In this document: piece by piece, positions 41,401-50,617 of the stretch
How the letters are laid out: every line of letters begins with the position of its first letter
How positions within the stretch are numbered: the stretch's first letter is position 1
Assembly: GCA_016342415.1 (NCBI GenBank)
Contig: JAEIOD010000007.1
Coordinates: forward strand, 1 to 64,000
Direction: 5' to 3'
From: Clostridiales bacterium
GTDB lineage: Bacteria; Bacillota; Clostridia; Peptostreptococcales; Acidaminobacteraceae
DNA length: 64,000 bases
Position numbers and translations under genes: made by a program
The notes under the pieces: model-generated
The model's input: only the letters and a program-made list of their open reading frames with translations
The model's database searches: none
Told to the model about the DNA's origin: nothing

Positions 41401-43790
41401 ATTTAAAAAAACTGGAGTCGGAATTTGAAGATTTCCATAATAACACTTTTGTTTCTGTTGAATTCTACTTGGTTCATATAGAGTATAACCTTTATTTAAA
41501 AGATTATGATTTAGCTGCTCAATGGTGTAAAAGATTACGAAACTCAACTCTGTCTATAGAAGAAAAAGATGAATTTATTTTAAAGATCTTCGAATATGAA
41601 GTTGAAGTATTTAGAAAACAGTATTTTAACTATACTGCGAATGTGGATTTAAGATTTGTTGAAATTCTTGTAAAAACACAATCAAATCTTATAGAAGCTA
41701 AGGGTGTTAGAACACTTATCTTGAGATTAGCCATCAATTTGATGAATTACAAAAAATATATTGATGTACATTATTTGCTTAAACTTGACGATGAATTAAA
41801 TCCCATCTTTAAAACCGAGTTGATTGAGAGAAGACACAATATTTTAAAAGGAGTTCTTAAAGACCAAAGAATTGATTATTTCAAAGCACTGATTACAGAA
41901 GAAATTGATAAATTCGGAAAAGAAGATTCCTGGTTAACTTATAAAGTATTGGGAGATGAGTATTACGATCAATACAATTACTATGAAGCCATTCAGTGTT
42001 ATTTTAATGCATTTGATATTTTAAAAGATTTGGCTGATTATTTACCAAAAGAAAATCGAGAAAATTATATATTCTGTGATGAGGTAAAATTAGATCTTAA
42101 AAGTAAAATTAACAATATACATAGAAAACTTGTCGGACATAGTTACAAAGAAAAGACTGTTTATACTGAACTTGAAATTAGAAAAGCAGATGATTTTTTC
42201 GATCTAACAGATTATAAGAATTTTGTTGTTAATAAGAGTATTCAAAAGAGTCTTGGTGCGGTCTATGAAGAAAAACATGGAATCATATTGGATTCTGTAA
42301 ATACACTGATACAGAATTTCGGAAAAAATGAAATTGAAAACATTCAACTGATATTAAAATACTGTACACAGATTTTAATGGGAGATAGAGGATTTATCTT
42401 TATTTTAGATGAAGATCAGCAAATCAGTGAAGTGATAAAAAATAGTCAAGATTATGACATACCGGATTTGGATCTGATCTTAAAATCGTCAGTCAATCTT
42501 AGTAATGGTATATTGGTCAATTCAGTTTATGACAAAGTTAGAAGTTATCCATTCTTATTAGAGCGAAAAGGACTGTTGTGCATACCGATTATGAAGAGTG
42601 ATGCCTCAGTTGTAAAAAGACGTTCTGATGATTCTAATGAATTAACAGAAGTTAAGGGTTATATGTACATTGATGCTAAAGAAGCCTTTAATAATTTCAC
42701 TCAAGAGCCATATAATGAGTGTATGTCGCTTCTTAATATGTTGTATTTCTTTGTTGATAATTATAATCTGAAGCGTATATCAACTATTGATAAACTCACA
42801 GAAGTCTACTTAAGATCGTATTTTGAAGATCTTTTCTCAAGACAGCTTCAACGATCTAAGATTAATTCAGATGCCTTATCTGTTGTAATGTTGGATATTG
42901 ATAAATTTAAAAATATCAATGATACATATGGTCATCGAAAAGGCGATGAAATTTTATATAGAATGTGCGCTGTCATAAAAAATAGCATTCGTGAAACCGA
43001 TTTAATCGGTAGGTATGGAGGAGAAGAATTTATATTGGTCTTCCCAAATACCAATAAGGAAAATGCATATAAAATTTGCGAAAAAATTCGTTTGGCTATC
43101 AGTGAGACACAATTTTTAAAAGATGATAAGAAAGTAACGATAAGTTTGGGTATATCATCTTATCCAGAGCTTGGTTTAATTGAAGAAGAACTCATTGAAA
43201 AAGCCGATCAAGCCTTATATGCTTCTAAAAATAACGGACGAAATAAAACAACCACATGGCATGCAGATTTAGGAGCCAGTCGTCTAAGATTTGATAAACT
43301 GGCCGGTATATTAGAAGGTAATATTTCGACAGATACAAGAAATGTACAAGCCATTATTGATATTATGAATGCCGTTAAGCTAGATGGTGATAAATTAGAA
43401 AAAGTTGAACTGATTTTAACTACACTTTCAGATGTTTGTGAAGCTCAACAAATTTCACTGGTTCAAGTAGAAGAAGCTTCAATCAAAGAAGTATATACTA
43501 AATATACAGGTGATGATATAATATACAACCAACAGATATTAGACACTGAAAGGATATTGGAATATATTGATGCAAATAATGCAAGTTATTTTATCAATTG
43601 GAATGATATCAGTGAATTAGATGATAAGAATATCCCAAATTGGAAATCTCTTATTGTTTCACCATTGAGATATAAGAGCCAATCGAAGGGACTGTTAATT
43701 GTCAGTGTCCCGATTGCGACAAAAGAATTTAGTTTTAATACAACCAATTTTGTAAATTCTATAAGTGGAGTTATAGCAACGATATTGTAA
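38451..43790 (+). CDS. Giant signalling protein: pseudokinase, AAA/STAND ATPase, TPR, GAF, GGDEF, GAF
   Basis: This 1779-residue cytoplasmic protein starts at 38451 after GGAGG. The first 270 residues have a Ser/Thr-kinase fold, but the catalytic loop reads VIYKYLTFDTIHI instead of HRDLKPENI, so the catalytic Asp and Asn are gone and it is probably a pseudokinase. A P-loop ATPase follows with GDIGTGKT near residue 308 and a LIFDNLHVL Walker B. Helical TPR-like repeats occupy about 680-1230, then a GAF-like region. A GGDEF domain (about 1444-1600) has intact GGEEF and an I-site RETD five residues before it, so it should make c-di-GMP with product inhibition. A second GAF-like domain ends the protein. 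Related multidomain kinase-ATPase-GAF proteins exist, usually ending in a histidine kinase. Confidence 0.88.
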   Translation: MNLINHRYQVIEALQTDAYGEILLVKDMKRDIVCKMRLFSVEFSQNKLISFYQTNFVHYSTIVHPNLYTNYKFDIVDLIDEKTQNRKQFFYTYEKEIEQTIDYMDLSRQEAIEVLLEICVALKYLHFRGVIYKYLTFDTIHIYRDDREKLRIKLTDLASTLLYQDVIRSDKTYNQFIAPEIYWKERHNAQADIYSLGIVFYYLYHRYSFKNKTVDESLKKNIKNAVDKIVAQMIRISAVDEITSIQEFLKIIGDMLNLTILVDDLEYYNKLQLKAPILERFNERTFFTKSVKDKFDKNSDINAVIIVGDIGTGKTRILDEAETLLKWEGHRVIRINCESNNFNYESFVQIIHQIIDYGDLSQELIMKYGSEIVKFIPEYTQIWGVNFVETLEADIEQLRVKNRLQNFLREYSMLHKIVLIFDNLHVLDDDQLELVNHLCLANKENQYYIIGSYESENVYNEIYDAWEQSNKIIMKTLNNFNYDQASQFVSSLLGVGYNPIELTAKVMRDANGNLKHIKSIVKFLFDQGHLSINHNYEWVLDDLFDEEDTTPLNISIDTIDALQDIPSESMKILSIIALFKDAASLDAIFELVPEQREHLKSILTKLVKMSIIKMKFDDNGETYDYCSRSLKRSMSDAMLKKDREALHLKIAKYLENSELGEQNQVLEAIIFHFSNGNNKSKAIDYSLILAKNLENNHMYVQAIEIYNRALGILHSQVKVVSIGEIYYDIARIYDLIGESELSQNFAYKGLDVSREFMDQNLMARSMILLANQYGKRRDMTRCRQYIDNIYNVLEQVTDESIRFDVLLVEIEIYFAESHLEKIEEILSEIKSQLNDDKKAVYLTILGRLQLRKGELGDALKAFTEAIELFDKNPTKNPLRALEPLNYTGVLYAFYLDEIKKGRGYFLEAIRKTESWNLSRSTAKYVRNLGKTYLIEDQLEFAFDVFIKALNIVESTMNGFLRADICRYLCISYLKSENYQKASFYLKKLESEFEDFHNNTFVSVEFYLVHIEYNLYLKDYDLAAQWCKRLRNSTLSIEEKDEFILKIFEYEVEVFRKQYFNYTANVDLRFVEILVKTQSNLIEAKGVRTLILRLAINLMNYKKYIDVHYLLKLDDELNPIFKTELIERRHNILKGVLKDQRIDYFKALITEEIDKFGKEDSWLTYKVLGDEYYDQYNYYEAIQCYFNAFDILKDLADYLPKENRENYIFCDEVKLDLKSKINNIHRKLVGHSYKEKTVYTELEIRKADDFFDLTDYKNFVVNKSIQKSLGAVYEEKHGIILDSVNTLIQNFGKNEIENIQLILKYCTQILMGDRGFIFILDEDQQISEVIKNSQDYDIPDLDLILKSSVNLSNGILVNSVYDKVRSYPFLLERKGLLCIPIMKSDASVVKRRSDDSNELTEVKGYMYIDAKEAFNNFTQEPYNECMSLLNMLYFFVDNYNLKRISTIDKLTEVYLRSYFEDLFSRQLQRSKINSDALSVVMLDIDKFKNINDTYGHRKGDEILYRMCAVIKNSIRETDLIGRYGGEEFILVFPNTNKENAYKICEKIRLAISETQFLKDDKKVTISLGISSYPELGLIEEELIEKADQALYASKNNGRNKTTTWHADLGASRLRFDKLAGILEGNISTDTRNVQAIIDIMNAVKLDGDKLEKVELILTTLSDVCEAQQISLVQVEEASIKEVYTKYTGDDIIYNQQILDTERILEYIDANNASYFINWNDISELDDKNIPNWKSLIVSPLRYKSQSKGLLIVSVPIATKEFSFNTTNFVNSISGVIATIL

Positions 43791-43803
43791 AGGAGGGCGC
43801 ATA

Positions 43804-44811
43804 ATGAGTATTACAATAAAAGATGTAGCAAGAAAAGCAAATGTATCGATATCAACGGTCTCTAGAGTTATTAACGACTCTAAGCCTGTTAGTGATGATA
43901 TAAAAATGAGAGTTGTTAAAGTAATTGAAGAATTAGGGTACAAACCCAATCCAGTTGCAAGAAGTTTGGTGACTAAAAAGAGTCGATTAATTGGTGTTAT
44001 TATTCCTGATATATCGGATCCTTATATTGCAGAACTTCTTAATGCTATAGAAGAAGTTGCAAAGACTTATGATTATGATATTATATTATGTAACTCATAT
44101 GGTAGTTTAGAATCTGAAGAGCATTATTTACACCTGCTTCAGACAAAACAAGTTGAAGGTATGTTGTTCTTAACCTATAAACTTAGAACGGTTCATAAAA
44201 ATTTCTTTGAATCGTCTAAAATGCCTGTAGTGATGATCAACAGAGATGCAAGTGAACTGAACTTATCATCAGTGTCTGTCAATAACCATGATGCAGTATG
44301 TGAAATGGCATCTAAATTATTTGAGTATGGGCATAAGGATATTGTTTTAATTAGAAATGGTAAAGACAGTGATGTTTTTGGTCCTAGTCAAATGGCTGGA
44401 TTCAAAAAAGCTCATGAGGATTATGGTAAAGAATTTGATGAGAAAACAGTATATAATGGTGGTTTTAAAGTAGATAAAGCATACAAAATATGTGAGGAGC
44501 TTATTGAAAAGAATGAAGTACCATCTGCTATCATTGCAACAACTGATTCAATGGCAGTAGGTGCCATCAACTGTTTGGTAGATCATGGCATAAAAGTACC
44601 AGAAGAAGTTTCTGTTGCTGGTTTCTATGATACAAATATCGCGGAATTATATCGACCACAATTAACAACAATTCACCAGCCAATATACGATATAGGCGCA
44701 GTTGCCATTCGATTATTAATAAAACAAATAAATGGTGAGGCTAAAGAGAGAACACACTTCTTTTTACCTCATGATTTAGTAGAAAGAGATAGCACACGTT
44801 CTTTGAAGTAA
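43804..44811 (+). CDS. LacI-family transcriptional regulator
   Basis: The 335-residue protein has a LacI helix-turn-helix at the N-terminus (TIKDVARKANVSISTVSRVINDSKPVSDDIKMRV) and hinge KPNPVARSL, followed by a periplasmic-binding-protein-like sugar domain (SRLIGVIIPDISDPYIAELL ... AVGAINCLVDHGIKVPEEVSVAGFYD). It would bind a palindromic operator and respond to a sugar or nucleoside. It follows the giant signalling gene by 13 nt with AAAGGAGGG, so it may be cotranscribed. The operator-like palindrome at 3263-3278 has a LacI-like form, but its owner is unknown. Confidence 0.95.
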   Translation: MSITIKDVARKANVSISTVSRVINDSKPVSDDIKMRVVKVIEELGYKPNPVARSLVTKKSRLIGVIIPDISDPYIAELLNAIEEVAKTYDYDIILCNSYGSLESEEHYLHLLQTKQVEGMLFLTYKLRTVHKNFFESSKMPVVMINRDASELNLSSVSVNNHDAVCEMASKLFEYGHKDIVLIRNGKDSDVFGPSQMAGFKKAHEDYGKEFDEKTVYNGGFKVDKAYKICEELIEKNEVPSAIIATTDSMAVGAINCLVDHGIKVPEEVSVAGFYDTNIAELYRPQLTTIHQPIYDIGAVAIRLLIKQINGEAKERTHFFLPHDLVERDSTRSLK

Positions 44812-44835
44812 CGGCTATCAGTTAAAGGAGATAAA

Positions 44836-46773
44836 ATGGTTATAAATCAATTCTTACCAGTCTGCAAAGAGGATATGGCAAGTTTAGGATGGGAAAAATT
44901 AGATTTTATTATTGTCTCGGGTGATGCATATGTTGATCATCCGAGTTTTGGTCATGCAGTGATTTCCAGAGTATTAATAGATGCTGGTTATAAAGTAGGT
45001 ATAATTCCACAACCAGATTGGAAAGATGTCGAAGCCTTTAAAGTGCTTGGCAGACCTAAGTATGGATTTATTATTTCACCAGGCAATATTGATTCTATGG
45101 TAAATCATTATAGTGTAAGCAAAAAAATGCGTAAGGTCGATTCTTTTGCACCCGGTGGTAAAATGGGATTAAGACCGGATCGTTGTACAATAGTTTATGC
45201 CAATATGATTCGTCAAGCTTACAAAAAAATTAAAATTATTATCGGTGGTATTGAAAATAGTTTGAGACGTTTTGCTCATTATGATTATTGGCAAGACAAG
45301 GTAAGGCGTTCGATTCTATTTGATACAGAAGCGGATATTTTAATCTATGGTATGGGAGAAAAACAAATTATAGAAATTGCCGATTATATGAAGTCGGGAA
45401 TTGATTTAGCTTATATTCATCATATTCCAGGGACTTGTTATTTAACAGATTCTCTAGAGAATGTGATGGACTATATTGAATTACCATCATTTGAGGAAGT
45501 GGAAACTGATCTTAAGAAACATGCCGAAGCTTTCAAAATTCAATATGATGAACAAGATCCAATTAGAGGTAAAACATTGGTTCAGAAACATAAGAATCAA
45601 TATCTAGTTCAGAATCCACCGATTATGCCATTAACTAGAGAAGAGTTTGATCTTGTGTATGCATATTCATATCAGAAAAATTATCATCCAATGTATGAAA
45701 AATTAGGTGGGGTGCCAGCCATTAGAGAAGTGAAACACTCAATCATTAGTGAGAGAGGTTGTTTTGGTTCGTGCTCATTCTGTGCATTGACATTCCATCA
45801 AGGTAGAATTGTAACTTCGAGAAGTCACGAATCAATTGTTGAAGAAGCAAAAGGCATTACAAAAATGGATGATTTTAAAGGTTATATCAACGATGTTGGA
45901 GGTCCAACGGCAAACTTTAGAAATGTATCATGTAAGAAACAGTTAAAAGTAGGGACTTGTAAACATAGACAGTGTCTATATCCTGAGCCGTGTCCGCATT
46001 TGGAAGTTGATCATACAGATTTAATTGAACTATTAAGAAAAGTTAGAAATGTTGACAACGTTAAGAAGGTTTTTGTACGATCGGGCTTAAGATATGATTT
46101 TATTATGGCCGATAAAAACGAAAGTTTTATGGAAGAGTTGTGTGAGTATCACGTCAGTGGACAATTGAAAGTAGCACCAGAACACATAGATCAAGCGGTG
46201 CTTAGTTATATGCAAAAACCTGGTGGGAAAATATATAAAGACTTTGTAAAGAAATTTTATGATATCAATAAAAAAATTGGAAAAGAGCAATACATTGTGC
46301 CGTACTTAATGTCTAGCCATCCAGGCTCAACTTTGGCATCTGCTATTAACCTTGCGGAATATTTAAGAGATATTAATTATACACCTGAGCAAGTGCAAGA
46401 TTTTTATCCAACACCTGGGACTTTGTCTACTGTGATGTATCATACTGGATTAAATCCTTTAACGATGAAATCGGTGTATGTTCCAAAGTCAATGAAAGAA
46501 AAAAGAATGCAACGAGCGCTTTTACAATATAAGAATACGAGAAATTATGATTTGGTTTATGAAGCATTACAAACCGCTGGTAGAACAGATTTAATCGGAA
46601 ACGATAAGAAGTGTTTGATAAAAGATAGAAGTGAACGTCCAAAAGCACCTGCTCATATTTATAAAAGAAAGACAGGAGCAAAAAACAAGACTGCTAATTC
46701 TGGCAATCAAGATAGTGATTCAACTAAAAGAAAATCAAGTTCAAGAAACAAAAAGTCAAGAAGTAGAAAATAA
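44836..46773 (+). CDS. YgiQ-family radical SAM protein
   Basis: The 645-residue protein has an N-terminal B12-binding-like region, a radical SAM core with the cluster motif [11 protein letters not shown] near residue 310 and a basic C-terminal tail. The family signature sequences [24 protein letters not shown] and [18 protein letters not shown] are clearly present. YgiQ proteins are widespread in bacteria but their reaction is unknown. AAAGGAG precedes the ATG. It sits between the LacI regulator and hutH, in the same direction. Confidence 0.93.
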   Translation: MVINQFLPVCKEDMASLGWEKLDFIIVSGDAYVDHPSFGHAVISRVLIDAGYKVGIIPQPDWKDVEAFKVLGRPKYGFIISPGNIDSMVNHYSVSKKMRKVDSFAPGGKMGLRPDRCTIVYANMIRQAYKKIKIIIGGIENSLRRFAHYDYWQDKVRRSILFDTEADILIYGMGEKQIIEIADYMKSGIDLAYIHHIPGTCYLTDSLENVMDYIELPSFEEVETDLKKHAEAFKIQYDEQDPIRGKTLVQKHKNQYLVQNPPIMPLTREEFDLVYAYSYQKNYHPMYEKLGGVPAIREVKHSIISERGCFGSCSFCALTFHQGRIVTSRSHESIVEEAKGITKMDDFKGYINDVGGPTANFRNVSCKKQLKVGTCKHRQCLYPEPCPHLEVDHTDLIELLRKVRNVDNVKKVFVRSGLRYDFIMADKNESFMEELCEYHVSGQLKVAPEHIDQAVLSYMQKPGGKIYKDFVKKFYDINKKIGKEQYIVPYLMSSHPGSTLASAINLAEYLRDINYTPEQVQDFYPTPGTLSTVMYHTGLNPLTMKSVYVPKSMKEKRMQRALLQYKNTRNYDLVYEALQTAGRTDLIGNDKKCLIKDRSERPKAPAHIYKRKTGAKNKTANSGNQDSDSTKRKSSSRNKKSRSRK

Positions 46774-46839
46774 TTTGACCTTTTTAGGACGAAAAAATCT
46801 TAAACTGTTATTGTAAGTTAATAAGAGGGGGGTAAAATA

Positions 46840-48375
46840 ATGAATAAAATCGTATTAGACGGAAATAGTTTGACTATTGAAGATGTTGTTAATGTTGCTA
46901 GAAATGGCTACCATGTTGAATTAGCAAAAGATGCAGAAAAGAAAGTTGAAATTGCAAGAAAAGTAGTAGAAGACTTTGTAAAAAAAGAAACTGTAATCTA
47001 TGGTATTACAACAGGCTTTGGTAAATTTGAAAATGTTCATATCTCACAAGAAGATACAAAAGATCTTCAGAGAAACTTAATTATTAGCCACGCATGTGGT
47101 GTTGGCAATGCCTTCGATTTTGAGACGGTAAGAGCAATAATGTTATTAAGAGCCAATGCATTGGCAGTTGGAAACTCAGGAATTAGATTAAGTACTTTAA
47201 AAACTTTGATAGAAATGATTAATAAAGGGGTATACCCTTATATACCAGAGAAAGGTTCTTTAGGCGCTAGTGGAGATTTAGCTCCATTATCACATATGGT
47301 TCTAGTTTTAATTGGTATGGGTGAAGCCATCGTTGATGGTAAAAGAATTACAGGTAAAGAAGCAATGGATAAAGTTGGTTTAACACCTGTAGAATTAACT
47401 TCTAAAGAAGGACTAGCATTAATTAATGGTACACAAGTAATGACAGCTGTTGGTTGTTTAGCTGTACATGATGCCATTCAATTATGTAAATTATCAGATA
47501 TATCTGCAGCATTAACTGTTGAAGCCTTATCTGGTATCACTGATGCATATGATCCAAGAATTCATACGGTTAGACCTCATAAGGGTCAACTAGCAACGGC
47601 TTATAATATGTTAGATTTATTAGAAGGCAGTGGTTTAACGACTAGACAAGGACAACTACGTAATCAGGATGCTTATTCGCTACGTTGTATTCCACAAATT
47701 CACGGTGCAAGTAAAGACGCTATTGACTATATAGCTCAAAAGGTATTGATTGAGATTAACTCTGTTACAGACAATCCAATTATTTTACCAGAAGCTAATT
47801 TAGCAATCTCTGGCGGAAATTTCCACGGTCAACCAATGGCACTACCGTTTGACTTCTTAGCAATAGCATTGTCGGAAATTGCCAATTCAAGTGAAAGAAG
47901 AATTGAAAGACTAGTAAATCCTCAATTAAATGATTTACCAGCTTTCTTAACACCAAAAGGTGGTTTACATTCAGGTTTTATGATTGCTCAATATGCAGCA
48001 GCAGCATTGGTATCAGAAAACAAAGTGTTGGCACATCCTGCTAGTGTGGATTCAATTCCTTCTTCTGCAAACCAAGAAGATCATGTAAGTATGGGAACTA
48101 TTGCAGCTCGTAAGGCTAGAGAAATTCTTAAGAATGCTCAAAATGTAATTACTATTGAATTACTTGCTGGCGCTCAAGGTGTTGACTTTAGAGACGCTTC
48201 TAAGTTGGGAAAAGGTACAAAGATAGCTTATGACCAAGTACGTTCTGTTGTTCCTAAATGGATTGACGATAGAGAAATGTACAAAGATCAGGAATTAGTG
48301 TATAATCTAGTGCAGGGACACGACATCGTTAAAGCTGTTGAAAGTTTAACTGGTCAACTGTTATTACAAAAATAA
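46840..48375 (+). CDS. hutH: Histidine ammonia-lyase
   Basis: The 511-residue enzyme deaminates L-histidine to trans-urocanate. The Ala-Ser-Gly that cyclises to the MIO electrophile is present in KGSLGASGDLAPLSHM near residue 144, and the family segments YGITTGFGKFENV, QDAYSLRCIPQIHGA, TDNPIILPEANLAISGGNFHGQP and HPASVDSIPSSANQEDHVSMG are intact. AGAGGGGGG precedes the ATG. The usual neighbours hutU, hutI and hutG or ftcD are missing from this window, so the rest of the pathway must lie elsewhere. Confidence 0.97.
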   Translation: MNKIVLDGNSLTIEDVVNVARNGYHVELAKDAEKKVEIARKVVEDFVKKETVIYGITTGFGKFENVHISQEDTKDLQRNLIISHACGVGNAFDFETVRAIMLLRANALAVGNSGIRLSTLKTLIEMINKGVYPYIPEKGSLGASGDLAPLSHMVLVLIGMGEAIVDGKRITGKEAMDKVGLTPVELTSKEGLALINGTQVMTAVGCLAVHDAIQLCKLSDISAALTVEALSGITDAYDPRIHTVRPHKGQLATAYNMLDLLEGSGLTTRQGQLRNQDAYSLRCIPQIHGASKDAIDYIAQKVLIEINSVTDNPIILPEANLAISGGNFHGQPMALPFDFLAIALSEIANSSERRIERLVNPQLNDLPAFLTPKGGLHSGFMIAQYAAAALVSENKVLAHPASVDSIPSSANQEDHVSMGTIAARKAREILKNAQNVITIELLAGAQGVDFRDASKLGKGTKIAYDQVRSVVPKWIDDREMYKDQELVYNLVQGHDIVKAVESLTGQLLLQK

Positions 48376-48395
48376 ACTAGATATGAGGTGCTAAA

Positions 48396-48593
48396 ATGCT
48401 ATCTAAAGAGAAACTTGATAGAATCAATGTTCTGGCTAACAAGAAGAAAAATGAAGGTTTAACTGACGCTGAGAAAATTGAACAGCAAGAGTTAAGGGCA
48501 GAGTATTTAAAGAATTTTAAAGAGTCTTTCAAAAGACAACTAGACAACATCGAGATTGTAGATCCCGAAGATACTGAGAAGGGAGAACATTAG
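48396..48593 (+). CDS. DUF896 (YnzC-like) small protein
   Basis: The 65-residue protein consists of two helices and matches the DUF896 family: MLSKEKLDRINVLANKKK, then GLTDAEKIEQQELRAEYLKNFKESFKRQLDNI. Family members are common in Firmicutes; function unknown. GAGGTG lies 7 nt before the ATG. It sits between hutH and cheW with very short gaps, so it is likely cotranscribed. Confidence 0.92.
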   Translation: MLSKEKLDRINVLANKKKNEGLTDAEKIEQQELRAEYLKNFKESFKRQLDNIEIVDPEDTEKGEH

Positions 48594-48594
48594 A

Positions 48595-49047
48595 ATGACT
48601 GAAAATCAATTTGTAGTATTTATCCTTGGAGATGAAAAATATGGAGTGGATATTCTAAATGTAAGCACAATAAGTGAGTATATGGATATCACGAAGGTAC
48701 CAGATGCACCAACTTATGTGGAAGGTATTATTAATTTACGTGGTGATATTATTCCTGTTATCAATCTTAAAAAGAGATTCAATATTGCAGAAACAAGTGT
48801 TAGTGATGACACAAGAATTATCATTTATTCAATTGATGGCGTTGCAATAGGATTCTTAGTAGATGAGGCATCTCAAGTCTTAAGAATAGATGACAAAGAT
48901 ATTGAATCAACACCGGCAATCCTTACTGGTAAGGATAGAGAATATATTTCCGGTGTGGGTAAACATGAAGGTAAAATTATTATTTTATTGGATTTTGCTA
49001 AAATATTAAATGAATCGGAAAGAGCAGTTATAACTAAGCTTGTATAA
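48595..49047 (+). CDS. CheW-like chemotaxis coupling protein
   Basis: The 150-residue protein is a single CheW domain (QFVVFILGDEKYGVDILNVSTISEYMDITKVPDAPTYVEGIINLRGDIIPVINLKKRF). CheW links chemoreceptors to the CheA kinase. No cheA or receptor gene is in the window. The ATG lies 1 nt after the previous stop and GGGAG is inside that gene, so the two are coupled. A terminator follows directly. Confidence 0.93.
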   Translation: MTENQFVVFILGDEKYGVDILNVSTISEYMDITKVPDAPTYVEGIINLRGDIIPVINLKKRFNIAETSVSDDTRIIIYSIDGVAIGFLVDEASQVLRIDDKDIESTPAILTGKDREYISGVGKHEGKIIILLDFAKILNESERAVITKLV

Positions 49048-49074
49048 GTAACACCTTAGGGTGTTACTTTTTTT
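49047..49074 (+). terminator. Terminator after cheW
   Basis: AGTAACACC pairs perfectly with GGTGTTACT around TTAG, followed by seven to eight Ts. Confidence 0.9.
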
Positions 49075-49133
49075 GATAATATGTTATTATAGTGTAGAAA
49101 TTTAGTATACAGAAATAAATTTTAGGAGGAATT

Positions 49134-50552
49134 ATGGGGAACTTAAAAGAGCTTCAAGAACAACTAACACATGAGTATAAAAATGTTTGGGGAGAAATAG
49201 ACGAAGCTGAAACGAAATTGGTTATGGATTTCAGTATTGGCTATAAGACATTTTTAGATGTTGGTAAAACTGAAAGAGAATGTGCATTAGAGATTCAAAG
49301 AATGGCAATTGAAAATGGTTATGTAGATTATAAATCATTGGTGGAAAAAAATGAGCCATTAAAGGCCGGAACTAAAGTTTACGCAATGAATAAAGACAAA
49401 GCAATTTGTTTGTTTATTATTGGAGAAGAGTCAATTGAAAAAGGTATGAATGTTATAGGAAGTCATATAGATGCTCCGAGAATAGATTTAAAACCTGTAC
49501 CATTATACGAATCATCTGAAATGGCATTCTTAAAGACACATTACTATGGCGGTATTAAAAAGTACCAATGGACTTCTACACCATTAGCACTTCACGGTGT
49601 TATTGTTACTAAAGAAGGCAAAAAAGTAAATGTTGTTATTGGAGAAGATGATAACGATCCAGTAATGTTTATTACAGATATCTTACCTCATTTGGCTAAA
49701 GATCAGTATGCTAAGAAAATCGGTGAAGCGATTGGTGGAGAAGATCTAAATGTATTGATAGGATCAATTCCTTGTGGAGATAAAGACACAAAAGATAAAT
49801 TTAAATTCAATGTCTTAAGGTTATTAAATGAAAAATACAATGTGACAGAAGCTGACTTAGTAACTGCTGAATTGGAAATCGTACCAGCTGGCAAAGCAAG
49901 AGATGTTGGGTTAGATAGAGGTTTAGTAGCAGCATATGGACAAGATGATAGAGTGTGTGCATATTCGAGTTTGATCGCATTATTTGAAATTGAAGCACCT
50001 AAGAAAACTGCTGTTGGTATGTTTATGGATAAGGAAGAAGTCGGTTCTCAGGGAAATACTGGATCTCAATCTTCATTCTTTAATGATGTTGTAGCTGAAC
50101 TTATTAACCTTCAAGTGGATAATTATTCTGATATCTATATGAGACGTGCTATGGGTAATACAAAAGTATTATCAGCAGATGTTGGTGCTGCATACGATCC
50201 GAATTATGCAGGTGCTTATGAAAAGCTGAACTCAGGATATGTTGGTAAAGGTCTTCAAATCGTTAAGTACACAGGTTCAAGAGGTAAAGGTGGATGTAAT
50301 GACGCCAATGCTGAATTTGTTGCTGAAGTAAGAAATATATTCGATGAGAATCAAGTCATCTGGCAAACTGGAGAACTTGGAAAAGTGGACCAAGGTGGTG
50401 GTGGTACAATTGCCTACCTACTTGCGAATCAAAATGCTGAAGTTGTAGATTGTGGTGTACCGGTATTATGTATGCATGGTACATACGAAGTCATCAGTAA
50501 AGCTGACTTATACATGGCTTACAAAGGTTACAAAGCTTTTTATAAATACTAA
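49134..50552 (+). CDS. M18-family aminopeptidase
   Basis: The 472-residue zinc aminopeptidase removes N-terminal residues from peptides in the cytoplasm. Metal-site segments are GSHIDAPRIDLKP (His/Asp), DKEEVGSQG (catalytic and metal Glu), SADVGAAYDP and MHGTYEVISK. The length and the sequence around these motifs match the Gram-positive M18 branch. AGGAGG lies 5 nt before the ATG. It is a single transcription unit bounded by terminators. Confidence 0.94.
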   Translation: MGNLKELQEQLTHEYKNVWGEIDEAETKLVMDFSIGYKTFLDVGKTERECALEIQRMAIENGYVDYKSLVEKNEPLKAGTKVYAMNKDKAICLFIIGEESIEKGMNVIGSHIDAPRIDLKPVPLYESSEMAFLKTHYYGGIKKYQWTSTPLALHGVIVTKEGKKVNVVIGEDDNDPVMFITDILPHLAKDQYAKKIGEAIGGEDLNVLIGSIPCGDKDTKDKFKFNVLRLLNEKYNVTEADLVTAELEIVPAGKARDVGLDRGLVAAYGQDDRVCAYSSLIALFEIEAPKKTAVGMFMDKEEVGSQGNTGSQSSFFNDVVAELINLQVDNYSDIYMRRAMGNTKVLSADVGAAYDPNYAGAYEKLNSGYVGKGLQIVKYTGSRGKGGCNDANAEFVAEVRNIFDENQVIWQTGELGKVDQGGGGTIAYLLANQNAEVVDCGVPVLCMHGTYEVISKADLYMAYKGYKAFYKY

Positions 50553-50556
50553 AACG

Positions 50557-50588
50557 ATACCGCTAAATCGATGATTTAGCGGTATTTT
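50557..50588 (+). terminator. Terminator after the M18 aminopeptidase
   Basis: ATACCGCTAAAT pairs perfectly with ATTTAGCGGTAT around a 5-nt loop, then TTT. Confidence 0.82.
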
Positions 50589-50617
50589 CATGTTATAATT
50601 CCTATGGAGGTAACAAC

